Assembly: GCF_002355275.1 (NCBI RefSeq)
Contig: NZ_CP023452.1
Span: forward strand, 1-40,865
Origin: Rhizorhabdus dicambivorans
Lineage (GTDB): Bacteria; Pseudomonadota; Alphaproteobacteria; Sphingomonadales; Sphingomonadaceae
Length of the DNA: 40,865 bases
Reading direction: 5' to 3'
Shown here: positions 16,001-23,574 of the stretch, piece after piece
How the letters are laid out: the number at the start of each line of letters is the position of its first letter
How positions within the stretch are numbered: the first letter of the stretch is position 1
Made by a program: the position numbers and the translations under genes
Notes under the pieces: generated by a model
What the model was told of the DNA's origin: nothing
The model's input: the letters and a program-made list of their open reading frames with translations, nothing else
Database searches by the model: none

Positions 16001-16597
16001 TCAGGCAAGCTCGGCTTGAGCGCGTCTGTCATCGCGTACCCGCATGATCGTCTGCCGGCTTGTCGAGAACGCCTTGCTGAGCGCGGACACGGTTTCGCCG
16101 CTTTCAAGGCGGCGCTCGACCTCGGCGCGCTCGTCTGTTGTAAGGCTCGCAGGCCGTCCGATGGCCTTGCCCTCCGCCCGCGCGCGGCGTAGCCCGGCCT
16201 GGGTGCGTTCGATCAGCAGGTCGCGCTCGAATTCGGCGACCGCGTTGATAACGCCCATCGTGAGCTTGCCTGTCGACGAGGTGAGATCGACGCCGCCCAG
16301 CGCCAGGCAGTGGACGCGAACGCCCATGCGATCGAGATCGGCGACGGTGCTCGCCACATCCATCGCGTTGCGGCCGAGCCGGTCGAGCTTGGTGACGACG
16401 AGGACGTCGCCATCCTCTAGCCGGTCAAGCAACCGGGCAAAACCCTTGCGTTCTTTCGCCGCAACCGACCCGGAGATGGTTTCGGCGACGATCCGCCGCG
16501 GCTGCGCTGCAAAGCCAGCGGCCTCAATCTCGTGCAACTGGTTGTCGGTCGTCTGGTCGACGGTCGAAACGCGCAGATAGGCAAAGGTGCGTGACAT
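16001..16597 (-). CDS. Serine recombinase (resolvase/invertase family)
   Basis: 198 residues starting [20 protein letters not shown]. The nucleophile serine lies in YLRVSTVDQ, and [32 protein letters not shown] and a C-terminal helix-turn-helix ([20 protein letters not shown]) complete a small resolvase. Such enzymes resolve cointegrates or plasmid multimers at a res site, usually just upstream of the gene. A candidate site lies at 16626-16676. It was probably part of a Tn3-like transposon whose transposase is gone. Confidence 0.85.
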   Translation of the reverse strand: MSRTFAYLRVSTVDQTTDNQLHEIEAAGFAAQPRRIVAETISGSVAAKERKGFARLLDRLEDGDVLVVTKLDRLGRNAMDVASTVADLDRMGVRVHCLALGGVDLTSSTGKLTMGVINAVAEFERDLLIERTQAGLRRARAEGKAIGRPASLTTDERAEVERRLESGETVSALSKAFSTSRQTIMRVRDDRRAQAELA

Positions 16598-16625
16598 GGA
16601 TCCGGCCTCGATTGTCCGGAAGGGG

Positions 16626-16676
16626 TGTCCAGTAAAATTGGTGTGTCCGCAAGATGGTAAGGCTATTTTATGGACA
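16626..16676. promoter_or_regulatory. Candidate res site upstream of the resolvase
   Basis: Arms TGTCCAGTAAAAT and ATTTTATGGACA form an imperfect inverted repeat, and further TGTCC units lie at about 16614 and 16643. Multiple inverted TGTCC-type half sites next to a resolvase gene fit a res region. They could instead be the end of the neighbouring ISKra4 element. Confidence 0.4.
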
Positions 16677-16769
16677 GGGTTAGCTGTAGGTGACCGTAAC
16701 CGGTCGGTTTCGGACGGCGGCACCGATGTGCCGGCCAATGAGTTCCCTTCTTCATGGAGGAATGAGCTC

Positions 16770-18194
16770 ATGCGCTTCACCATCACCCTCACCGCAGCAA
16801 CGGACGACAGGCCAACCAGCGGCATATCCATCGCCGTCATCGAACGCGACGACGACACGCTTACGATCGATGATCTCGGTCTCAGGATCGCGGAGAGCAA
16901 GCGACTGCTGGCCGCGCTGCAGCTCGCTGTGGTTCAGACCCAGGCGCTCGACTGGTGTCGCCGCCAGCGCGCTTGTCCGTGCTGCGGATCAGCAAGGCAA
17001 ATCAAGGATCATCGTTCGATCATGGTGCGCACGCCGTTCGGAAAGATCGCCGTGCCAAGTACCAGGTTCCGGCGATGTACATGTAAACCCACAGCGGGTA
17101 TCGCGGCGCCGATCGTGGCGGCGCTGCCCGAACGCGTCACGCCGGACCTTCTCGAGCTAGAGGCGCGCTGGGCTTCGCTCGCGTCCTACGGCATCACCGC
17201 GGAACGCCTTGCCGACGTCCTTCCGATCGGTGACGCGATCAACGCGACGACGATCCGGCAGGACACCCTACGCGTCGCGGAGCGTTTGGAAGCCGAGCTT
17301 GGCACCGAGCGACGCTGTTTCATCGAAGGCTGCGAGGCGGACTGGACCGATGGTCCGCTGCCAGGACCGCCTGTCACTGTCGGGATCGATGGAGGCTATG
17401 TACGATCATGGTACGATCGGCCGAACAATTTCGAGGTGATCGTGGGTAAGTCCGTCGTCGATCCGGGCGAGGATGGCGAAATTAGCGAGCCAACGCGCCG
17501 GTTCGGCTTCGTGGTCGGACATGACGACAGGCCGCGTCGTCGCCTTCATGAATTGCTGCTGGAGCAAGGCGTCGGGATGGACCGTGAGATCACCTTCATG
17601 TCCGATGGTGGCAGGAACGTCCGCAATCTTCAATGGGACATGCGGCCGAACGCCGAGCATGTCCTCGACTATTTCCACATCGCCATGCGGGTGACGGTCA
17701 TGCAGCAGATCGCGCGCGGATTGCCGCCCCCATCCGAGACGGATAAAGACGTGGCCGTCGCCACTCTCGAGCGAGTTCGGCACTTCCTCTGGCACGGCAA
17801 CTGGCGCCGTGCTCTCGACCTAATCGGCGACGTCGAGACCAGAATGCTTGGTGCGACAGATCCGGATGTCACCGACGAGCCGATGAGCCACCCACAGGTC
17901 TCGCCGCAAGCTCGCAATCTCCTCAAGCATTTGCGGGAGTTCGAAAGCTATATCAGCGCCAATGCCAGCATGATCCCGAACTATGGCGAGCGACGACGAT
18001 ATGGCGAAGCAGTCTCGACCGCCTTCGTGGAATCGACCGTCAACCAGGTCGTCGCAAAGCGCTTCGCAAAGAAGCAACAGATGCAGTGGACGCCCAGAGG
18101 GGTGCATCTGCTTGTGCAACTCCGCGTCCGTACCCTTGATGGCACGTTGGCCAATGACTTTCAGAGGTGGAGGGACGAACGGAAGGCGGCATGA
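16770..18194 (+). CDS. ISKra4-family transposase
   Basis: 474 residues starting [20 protein letters not shown] after [18 protein letters not shown] (zinc-binding), [32 protein letters not shown] (first catalytic Asp), [16 protein letters not shown] (second) and [15 protein letters not shown] (catalytic Glu region) fit the ISKra4 DDE transposases. The frame is intact and full length. I could not find convincing matching terminal repeats, so the ends of the element are unresolved. Confidence 0.8.
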   Translation: MRFTITLTAATDDRPTSGISIAVIERDDDTLTIDDLGLRIAESKRLLAALQLAVVQTQALDWCRRQRACPCCGSARQIKDHRSIMVRTPFGKIAVPSTRFRRCTCKPTAGIAAPIVAALPERVTPDLLELEARWASLASYGITAERLADVLPIGDAINATTIRQDTLRVAERLEAELGTERRCFIEGCEADWTDGPLPGPPVTVGIDGGYVRSWYDRPNNFEVIVGKSVVDPGEDGEISEPTRRFGFVVGHDDRPRRRLHELLLEQGVGMDREITFMSDGGRNVRNLQWDMRPNAEHVLDYFHIAMRVTVMQQIARGLPPPSETDKDVAVATLERVRHFLWHGNWRRALDLIGDVETRMLGATDPDVTDEPMSHPQVSPQARNLLKHLREFESYISANASMIPNYGERRRYGEAVSTAFVESTVNQVVAKRFAKKQQMQWTPRGVHLLVQLRVRTLDGTLANDFQRWRDERKAA

Positions 18195-18300
18195 CCCCCA
18201 ACTTTCTCATGCTCCCCAGCCACGCCGCGATTGCCTCGGCGCGCGGCGATGCCTTGTGCCTGGGCGCAGCCTGCATCGTCATTCGCGACGCATCATTCAT
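18195..18300 (-). pseudogene. 5' fragment of a small gene cut by the ISKra4 element
   Basis: On the minus strand an ATG at 18300, after GGAAGGGAAG, gives MNDASRMTMQAAPRHKASPR and [17 protein letters not shown] before running into the transposase 3' end. The good ribosome-binding site suggests a real start. The rest is lost. No family was recognised. Confidence 0.4.
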
Positions 18301-18416
18301 GCTGATCTTCCCTTCCAGCCCTGACCGTCACCCGAATGGGCGGAGACGGCTTTGCTGGCTCCGTGGAGCCGCGCGGCGCAGCCGTGTGGTGGAATAGGGC
18401 AGGTTCCCGGCTCCGA
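18301..18416. other. Short region without a recognised gene
   Basis: This region holds the upstream sequence of the fragment starting at 18300 and the downstream flank of the nuclease gene. No terminator or repeat is clear. Confidence 0.3.
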
Positions 18417-19007
18417 TCATTTGCACTTGTTCGGCAGTTGGCCCCTCTCGATCGCCAGATTCCGCATCGCCTCGTAATCGACACCCCAAAGCCCTCGCCG
18501 CTCGTCGGCTGCGTCTTTCATGAAACGGGCATAGGCGAGCCCTGAATGTTGCCTGTAATCAACGGCATATCCATGGCGTACCATCGTTGCCGAAACAGAT
18601 GCCCCATTCGACCGAAACCGGCACGACAGGTTAGACCGGCCCCAGCTCGTCCGCCGCGTGTTGCATATCGGCTCGATCGTCAACTTTTCGTCCTGAAAAT
18701 CGCTCGTGCAATCCATGCCGCCATTTTGCTTCACCAGCTCTTCCAAATAGAGCTGCGCTGCGATCTTGGGCACATTGCCCTTGCCGTCCTCATCCGGCGC
18801 ATCAATTCCCGACAACCGCACCCGCTTTTTATCGAGCGTTTCGAGCGTATCGCCGTCGATAATGCGCGGGTTCTCGACATGGATTGAAACCGGCTCGCTA
18901 TTCCTCGCCTGCATCTGATTGAACAGCGCGCCGAACGCGAAAACAGAGAGAATGGGCAACGCGATTTGCTGATTTCGCGGCCATTTTTTGAAACCTCGGA
19001 TCAGCAC
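18417..19007 (-). CDS. Membrane-anchored thermonuclease-like protein (SNase fold)
   Basis: 196 residues from a GTG start at 19007, preceded by AGGAGAG. An N-terminal hydrophobic segment (QIALPILSVFAFGALF) anchors or exports it. The SNase domain shows RIIDGDTLETLDKKRVRLSG, IDAPDEDGKGN and VRHGYAVDYRQHSGLAYARF. The Asp of the DGDT motif and the Arg of RLSG are kept. The glutamate after RLxGIDAPE appears as Asp. Six cysteines suggest a periplasmic, disulfide-bonded form. The start overlaps the primase stop by seven bases, so the two are coupled. Probably a nuclease facing the periplasm. Its role in the plasmid is unknown. Confidence 0.75.
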   Translation of the reverse strand: MLIRGFKKWPRNQQIALPILSVFAFGALFNQMQARNSEPVSIHVENPRIIDGDTLETLDKKRVRLSGIDAPDEDGKGNVPKIAAQLYLEELVKQNGGMDCTSDFQDEKLTIEPICNTRRTSWGRSNLSCRFRSNGASVSATMVRHGYAVDYRQHSGLAYARFMKDAADERRGLWGVDYEAMRNLAIERGQLPNKCK

Positions 19008-19882
19008 CTGGCTCTCTCCTGAAGAATGTCGTTCCAGTCCATCGGCGCCGGGGCTGGCGGGAGGATGATTTTCAGTTCGCGGTCGTTGGCAGTGAGGTGG
19101 TCGCGCGCGTCCTCTATGGCCTGTGCGGCTTCCTGGCCGTGTTGCGAGTAGATGACGATTTTGCGGATGCGTTCGGGGATCGCGATCAGGCCATAGCGGC
19201 GAATGCCGCCAGCGCCCCACACCTTGAATTTCCCGTCACTAAGCTGGGTGACGGAAACGGCTTCCTCGAAGCCTTCCGCGAGGCGCAGAACATCGCCGGT
19301 TGGCTGGCCGCCGATCCGCATGGCGGCGTGTCGGACCAGGCCGAGCGTCAATTTCGCCTCGCGCAGCGCCGCATGGTAGCGTTTCTCGCCGGTTGCTGGA
19401 TCGAGCAAGATCCGCTGCACGGCGATTATGCCTTCGTCGGCCTCGAACGGCACGAGAAGGGCAGGATGCTCTTCGCGGGCGTCGGGCGGACCAACGATGC
19501 AGCGCGGAGCGAAGCGGAGCTTGAGGCCGGTCGGGTCGATTGCGCGCGAACGCAGATAGCGTTCAGCCGCGGTGCCTGCGATCGGCACGGCGGAATCCCA
19601 TAGTTGGAGGGCGAGCTTCCGGCGCGAGGGTTCGGGCGCGCGATCGACCGTTTCACCGCTCGTGTGGCGATTGATTTTGCGGCTGTTGAGCGCGGACCAG
19701 ACGGCTTCCTGACTGCAACCGGCCCAACATTTGAATAGGACGGCCTTCTTGCCGGGGGTGACTTGGAGCGACGGATTGCGGTCGTTGTGGGCTGGACAGC
19801 AAACCATGCCATATGAGCCGCGCCAGTGGCCGCCCATATCCGCTACGATCTGACGTGCGCGTGCTTCGACGTCCATCTGCAT
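19001..19882 (-). CDS. CHC2 zinc-finger/Toprim primase-like protein
   Basis: About 293 residues starting MQMDVEARARQIVADMGGHW. The zinc motif CPAHNDRNPSLQV...FKCWAGCSQ (residues ~29-58) matches primase-type CHC2 fingers. RLAEGFEEAVSVTQL starts a Toprim-like domain with KIVIYSQHGQEAAQA, where the usual DxD appears as SQH and may be degenerate. Such plasmid proteins prime replication of single-stranded DNA on vegetative or transferred plasmids. It follows the putative initiator gene with a 112-base promoter region between and overlaps the nuclease gene downstream. Confidence 0.7.
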   Translation of the reverse strand: MQMDVEARARQIVADMGGHWRGSYGMVCCPAHNDRNPSLQVTPGKKAVLFKCWAGCSQEAVWSALNSRKINRHTSGETVDRAPEPSRRKLALQLWDSAVPIAGTAAERYLRSRAIDPTGLKLRFAPRCIVGPPDAREEHPALLVPFEADEGIIAVQRILLDPATGEKRYHAALREAKLTLGLVRHAAMRIGGQPTGDVLRLAEGFEEAVSVTQLSDGKFKVWGAGGIRRYGLIAIPERIRKIVIYSQHGQEAAQAIEDARDHLTANDRELKIILPPAPAPMDWNDILQERARC

Positions 19883-19993
19883 CGAACTTCTTTCGTCAAC
19901 GGTATCCCGACATTGGGATTTATACACATTTCACGATGGCGGGCAAACGGTCGGGATACATGCTAATATCGCGCATGGCCCGACTAGGGCCAT
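19883..19993 (-). promoter_or_regulatory. Promoter of the primase-nuclease pair, flanked by an inverted repeat
   Basis: On the minus strand, TTGCCC and TATAAA with 16 bases between (about 19922-19949) form a fair promoter. It is bracketed by perfect ten-base arms, GTATCCCGAC (19902-19911) and GTCGGGATAC (19950-19959), a likely operator pair for a plasmid repressor. Confidence 0.55.
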
Positions 19994-20776
19994 TCAATAT
20001 AAATATCTCCGCCGGTTATCTTCACTCGCGGATGACTCACGTTCTTTCGCCTCAATCGCTTCGCCCAAGCTGGCGAGAATGTCGGCCAGCTCGCGCTTGT
20101 CCCGCTCTTCGCGGGTTAGCTCCCATAGGGGCAGCTGATCCCTCATGCGCTCCATGTCGCGCGCGGCCTCGATCTGGCGATACTGTTCGCAAGCGGGGGC
20201 TGGATCGGCCGCGATGCCGCGACGGCGGCGAGCGGCGAAGATTTTGGAGAGGAAGGCGGGGAAGAGGAAGCGATAGGCGTTCGTGGCCTGCTTTATGCGC
20301 GGGCCAGCGCCTTGCGCTTCGTGATCGGGAACCGGCTCGTAGCGCCTGAACCAGTCGATAATGCGCGCGTTTTTGAGGCGCGAAAGCGCCTGAACGACGC
20401 AATTTTTGCTGAGGCCGGTTCCCTCCATGATGGTGTGAAGGCTGGGGAACAACGCGCCGGTGCTATAGTCGATGACGCGGGCCAGGAACTCGATAATCTG
20501 GATGCCGGCCTGTCCGATCGCACCATTGCGAATGCGCGGTGTGGTTGTCCGCCGCTGCGCGAGCGTTTGCCGCTCGTAGAGCTTTGCGGCTTCGATCATC
20601 TCGCGCATCTGGCGAGCATTGCGGATCGGTGTGTAAGCCTTGGCCCGCTTTTCGTGGCCTACGGCGATGCTGCCGGCCCAGACTTTGACGCGCGGTTTTT
20701 CGGCACGCGCAAGCAAGGCGCGGTCGATCGTGGCGAGGCCGGTGCTACGCAGCACGGCGCCTATGGAAGTGGTCAT
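19994..20776 (-). CDS. Putative plasmid replication initiator (winged-helix protein)
   Basis: 260 residues starting MTTSIGAVLRSTGLATIDRA after GGGAGG. The central GALFPSLHTIMEGTGLSKNC, VVQALSRLKNARIIDWF is a winged helix-turn-helix like those of plasmid replication proteins. The C-terminus is charged and helical. Support for a replication role comes from context: a primase-like gene downstream, a candidate antisense RNA in its leader, a ribbon-helix-helix-like gene upstream, and no other initiator on the circle. The family name is not certain. Confidence 0.55.
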   Translation of the reverse strand: MTTSIGAVLRSTGLATIDRALLARAEKPRVKVWAGSIAVGHEKRAKAYTPIRNARQMREMIEAAKLYERQTLAQRRTTTPRIRNGAIGQAGIQIIEFLARVIDYSTGALFPSLHTIMEGTGLSKNCVVQALSRLKNARIIDWFRRYEPVPDHEAQGAGPRIKQATNAYRFLFPAFLSKIFAARRRRGIAADPAPACEQYRQIEAARDMERMRDQLPLWELTREERDKRELADILASLGEAIEAKERESSASEDNRRRYLY

Positions 20777-20841
20777 GCGGACCTCCCTTCGTCGGTCCCG
20801 CGAGGCCAAGCACCATCGCTCCCGAAAGCACGCTTTCGAGA

Positions 20842-20870
20842 TTGACTTTCGCCGCAGCACCACCGATAAA
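20842..20870 (+). promoter_or_regulatory. Promoter of candidate antisense RNA
   Basis: TTGACT (20842-20847), 17 bases, then GATAAA (20865-20870). It points away from rep, opposite to the rep message. Confidence 0.5.
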
Positions 20871-20876
20871 GAGAGC

Positions 20877-20939
20877 CAAGTTAGAAGCGCTCACTTCGGT
20901 GGCACAAACAGCCCTCGCTCAGCCAAGCGAGGGTTTTTT
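20877..20939 (+). ncRNA. Candidate counter-transcribed RNA controlling the initiator
   Basis: A promoter at 20842-20870 would start a ~62-base RNA that ends at a textbook terminator: stem CCCTCGCT / AGCGAGGG (20912-20933) followed by six T. There is no reading frame in it. It lies fully within the leader of the initiator gene on the opposite strand, so it would pair with that message. This matches copy-number control by small antisense RNAs in many plasmids. Its existence is inferred from promoter, terminator and position only. Confidence 0.55.
20912..20939 (+). terminator. Rho-independent terminator of the antisense RNA
   Basis: A perfect eight-base stem, six-base loop and TTTTTT. No plus-strand protein gene ends nearby, so a small RNA is the best explanation. 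Confidence 0.8.
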
Positions 20940-21046
20940 GTTGCCTGTTGCAGATGGGGAGCCACCCCACACGCAACAGATGAATCACCGACTCCAAGGT
21001 GGAATCAGCGGGTCATAACTGGCTCAAGTTTCAAGGGTTGGCAAGA

Positions 21047-21068
21047 ATAAGCGTGTCAACACGCTTAT
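21047..21068. promoter_or_regulatory. Operator-like inverted repeat over the rep promoter
   Basis: Perfect ten-base arms ATAAGCGTGT / ACACGCTTAT with two bases between. On the minus strand the centre reads TTGACA, a perfect -35 hexamer aimed at the initiator gene. The 3' end of the ribbon-helix-helix-like gene overlaps it. Half of the motif, ATAAGCGTG, recurs in the promoter region at 21365-21373. Confidence 0.6.
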
Positions 21069-21328
21069 GGAGCGACTTCGGTCGCGTCCTTGCGATAGTG
21101 TCGCATGTAATCAGGAAACTCGATCCCGCGTTCGCGGAGTAGATTGATCGCGGCCTCTTCCAAGAGCGCAGAGACAGACGTTTGCTCGTCCTGGGCCAAA
21201 GCGTTTATCTCGTGAACCAGCTCGGGCTTCACCCATGTTGCCAGCGCGCGCGTGTTGGCGCGGCTCGGCCGACGCCGGGGCAAGGGAACCGGGAGAAGCG
21301 GGTCTTCCTGTCGTTTAGGTCGTGCCAT
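21065..21328 (-). CDS. Small ribbon-helix-helix-like regulator
   Basis: 87 residues starting MARPKRQEDPLLPVPLPRRR. After a basic arm, TRALATWVKPELVHEINALA, then QDEQTSVSALLEEAAINLLR has the strand-helix-helix pattern of CopG/ParG-type repressors (VKPELxxxxxxLA...S...LL-EA). It is a plausible repressor of replication genes. Palindromes stand in front of its own gene (21360-21406), and an inverted repeat sits at the rep promoter behind it. No ribosome-binding site is evident. Confidence 0.55.
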   Translation of the reverse strand: MARPKRQEDPLLPVPLPRRRPSRANTRALATWVKPELVHEINALAQDEQTSVSALLEEAAINLLRERGIEFPDYMRHYRKDATEVAP

Positions 21329-21359
21329 AACATCGCATTGAATAAGAGGCGTTCTGTCG

Positions 21360-21406
21360 CGCTTATAAGCGTGCGCGCACATTTCATGGCGTTTATGTGC
21401 GCGCAC
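21360..21406. promoter_or_regulatory. Divergent promoter region with palindromes
   Basis: CGCTTATAAGCG (21360-21371) and two copies of GTGCGCGCAC (21371-21380, 21397-21406), 26 bases apart. The region separates the ribbon-helix-helix-like gene (minus) from the transfer operon (plus). A repressor bound here could link copy control and transfer. Confidence 0.5.
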
Positions 21407-21488
21407 GGCAAGAGACGACAAGCCGGGTTGCCCTCGCCTTCAAAGCGAGGATAGACATAGCCCAATCGGTAAAAGGGAATAAATCACG

Positions 21489-21797
21489 ATGCCGCATAGC
21501 GATGATTGGCAGTATGATCCGATCCTGGAACGCGAACTAACCACCCGCCGCCCCGCTGGGGGAATGATCCAAGCAGTCGAGATTGCGCAACTGCCATCGA
21601 GCGAATGGATCATTAATGTGAAAGTATCGTGGCGTGGTGATAAGTGGCTGAATGTCTGCCTATTCGAGCAGCCGACGCTTAAAACCTACAAGCGACTGTC
21701 AAGTGCTGTGCGGCATGTCGTGCTCGATTACGGATATGAGGATGACCATATCCGATTGGTTCCCGACAAACAATGCAGCAACAAATTGGCGTTTTAG
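21489..21797 (+). CDS. Hypothetical protein at the head of the transfer operon
   Basis: 102 residues starting MPHSDDWQYDPILERELTTR after AAAAGGGAATAAATCACG. No signal peptide or membrane helix. Contains LPSSEWIINVKVSWRGDKWL. The family is not recognised. It is the first plus-strand gene before the type IV secretion genes and may be a regulator or accessory. Confidence 0.55.
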   Translation: MPHSDDWQYDPILERELTTRRPAGGMIQAVEIAQLPSSEWIINVKVSWRGDKWLNVCLFEQPTLKTYKRLSSAVRHVVLDYGYEDDHIRLVPDKQCSNKLAF

Positions 21798-21856
21798 GCT
21801 TCCCTTTCCCCCTCATCGTGATATGTGCATAAATCTCGATGACGAGGGAGAAAGCG

Positions 21857-22180
21857 ATGAAAGCTTTTAATTTCGCGCTCGCGACCGCCTTGGTGGGGGC
21901 TGCGGTGCAATCGACCCCCGCTGTAGCGTCGGATAATACTTGGGCATGTGAGGTTGTGCTGTGCATCTCCAACCCGGGTGGTCCGACGCAATATCCAGCC
22001 TGTGTTCCACCGATAACGAAACTGTGGCGCGTGCTGGCTCTCGGCGGCAGCTTCCCGACATGCACGGGCGGGGGCATCGCCAAGACCAAATACAAGAAGC
22101 CGGATGATGGGAGGCCTGGTCGCTTGACGGTCACTTGGACTGACGGGCGGCAACAGACCTACTATCAGCCGCGCAACTGA
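21857..22180 (+). CDS. Secreted accessory protein of the type IV secretion operon
   Basis: 107 residues starting MKAFNFALATALVGAAVQST after GAGGGAGAAAGCG, with a clear signal peptide cut after AVA-S. The mature part, CEVVLCISNPGGPTQYPACV, then PPITKLW and FPTCTGG, has four cysteines, fitting a disulfide-bonded periplasmic protein. Proteins of this type often stand just before virB1 in alphaproteobacterial clusters. Their function is not established. Confidence 0.6.
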   Translation: MKAFNFALATALVGAAVQSTPAVASDNTWACEVVLCISNPGGPTQYPACVPPITKLWRVLALGGSFPTCTGGGIAKTKYKKPDDGRPGRLTVTWTDGRQQTYYQPRN

Positions 22181-22194
22181 CCGGGAGCGGGAAC

Positions 22195-22860
22195 GTGTTC
22201 CTCGAAACCGGAGCCGTTCTTTCGCTGGCGGCGCAATGCGCCCCAGCGGTAGCGCCGCATACGATCGCCGCGATCGTGGATGCGGAATCTTCGAACTATG
22301 TTTTTGCGATCAACGTCAACGGCGTGGCCAGTCAGCCTCGCCGTCCGCGTAATGAGGCTGAGGCCATCGCAACCGCGCGCTCCTATGTGGCTCGCGGCTA
22401 CAGCGTGGATCTCGGCCTCGGCCAAATCAATTCACGCAACATGGGATGGCTCGGCCTAACGTGGGACACTGTTTTCAAGCAGTGCTCCAATATCGAAGCG
22501 GCAGGCCGGGTGCTCCTGTCCAATTTCCGTTCGGCCAAGACGGGGCGCACCCCGCAAGAGGCCCTTCGGGTCGCACTCAGCATGTATAACACAGGCTCTC
22601 AATCGAGAGGTTTCCGCAACGGCTATGTCGCCCGCGTGGAGAACGCAGGTCGCCGCGTCAGCGGTCGGCCTGCGACCGCAATCCCGACTGTCATCGTGGG
22701 CGATCAGCCCGCCAGCGCCGCCATGAGCGACACTGGCGCCGGTCGTGTGCCGGTGGAGCTGGCGGAAATCGCAGCGGAGAACATGGAGGCGGCTCCACCG
22801 CCTGCACCGCCTGCGTGGGATGTTTTCGGCCGCGCCCAACACGCGCGGATTGGTTCGTAA
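22195..22860 (+). CDS. virB1: VirB1-like lytic transglycosylase
   Basis: 221 residues from a GTG start. The transglycosylase domain has the catalytic Glu in IVDAESSNY (about residue 31), then VDLGLGQINSRNMGWLGL and ALSMYNTGSQSRGF. It opens the peptidoglycan locally so that the secretion channel can be built. A proline/alanine-rich C-terminal tail follows. No classical signal peptide is obvious. It begins 14 bases after the preceding gene and leads the virB order. Confidence 0.9.
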   Translation: MFLETGAVLSLAAQCAPAVAPHTIAAIVDAESSNYVFAINVNGVASQPRRPRNEAEAIATARSYVARGYSVDLGLGQINSRNMGWLGLTWDTVFKQCSNIEAAGRVLLSNFRSAKTGRTPQEALRVALSMYNTGSQSRGFRNGYVARVENAGRRVSGRPATAIPTVIVGDQPASAAMSDTGAGRVPVELAEIAAENMEAAPPPAPPAWDVFGRAQHARIGS

Positions 22861-22881
22861 GGCGAAGATAGGAGTTGTCGA

Positions 22882-23223
22882 ATGTTTCGTATCTGGAAGA
22901 TCAAGGCTGAATCCCGGCTCGATGCGCTGCTCGCGCGTCTCAAGCCCTCGCCGCTCATGGCGCGCGCGCTGCCCCTGTCGCTGCTGGCAAGCCTGCTCGT
23001 AGCGGAGCCGGCTTTTGCGCAGGCAAACTTTGAAGGCCTGGCCGACAACATTCTCGGCCTGCTGAGCAACGGTTTGCTCCGCACGCTTGCGATCATCGCG
23101 ATCATCGTCGTTGGCCTTCTGTGGTTCCTCGGCCGCGCGTCGGTGCAGATGCTCGTCACGGTCGTAGTTGGCGTGGTGATCGTGTTCTCCGCGCCTTGGA
23201 TCGTCGACACGATTACGGGGTGA
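22882..23223 (+). CDS. virB2: VirB2-like pilin
   Basis: 113 residues. A long N-terminal leader ends in LLVAEPAFAQA, a likely signal-peptidase site. Two hydrophobic helices follow (TLAIIAIIVVGLLWFLG; MLVTVVVGVVIVFSAPWIV), the standard VirB2 pilin layout. The processed subunit would build the conjugative pilus. Confidence 0.85.
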   Translation: MFRIWKIKAESRLDALLARLKPSPLMARALPLSLLASLLVAEPAFAQANFEGLADNILGLLSNGLLRTLAIIAIIVVGLLWFLGRASVQMLVTVVVGVVIVFSAPWIVDTITG

Positions 23224-23229
23224 TCGGGG

Positions 23230-23574
23230 ATGGACGGTCAGGAAGAAATGACAAAAGACCCGCTGTTCTTGGCCGTCACCCGCCCCGCTTTGTGGGCGGG
23301 TGTTCCCATTGAAGCGGGCGCGCTCATCATCATGGCGGGCGCAATCACGTTAGTTGGTTCGGGCAATCCTCTCTACGGCGGCGCGGCCGCCGTCGCGCTT
23401 TATGCGATGGCGCGGCTTATCGTTCGGCATGACGTGAACGCATTCCGGCTGATCTTCCTGTGGGGCCGGACCAAAGCGGCGAACCGGAACCGCGTCTTTT
23501 GGGGTGGATCGAGCTACACGCCGCTGCCGCTCTACGGAATCAAGCGAAAGGGATTTGGTCGTGGTGTTCGGTAA
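23230..23574 (+). CDS. virB3: VirB3-like inner-membrane protein
   Basis: 114 residues. KDPLFLAVTRPALWAGVPIE is the family N-terminus. Two short membrane segments (about residues 28-46 and 52-62) and a basic C-terminus follow. VirB3 associates with VirB4 at the inner membrane. It starts six bases after virB2 and overlaps virB4 by 14 bases. Confidence 0.85.
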   Translation: MDGQEEMTKDPLFLAVTRPALWAGVPIEAGALIIMAGAITLVGSGNPLYGGAAAVALYAMARLIVRHDVNAFRLIFLWGRTKAANRNRVFWGGSSYTPLPLYGIKRKGFGRGVR

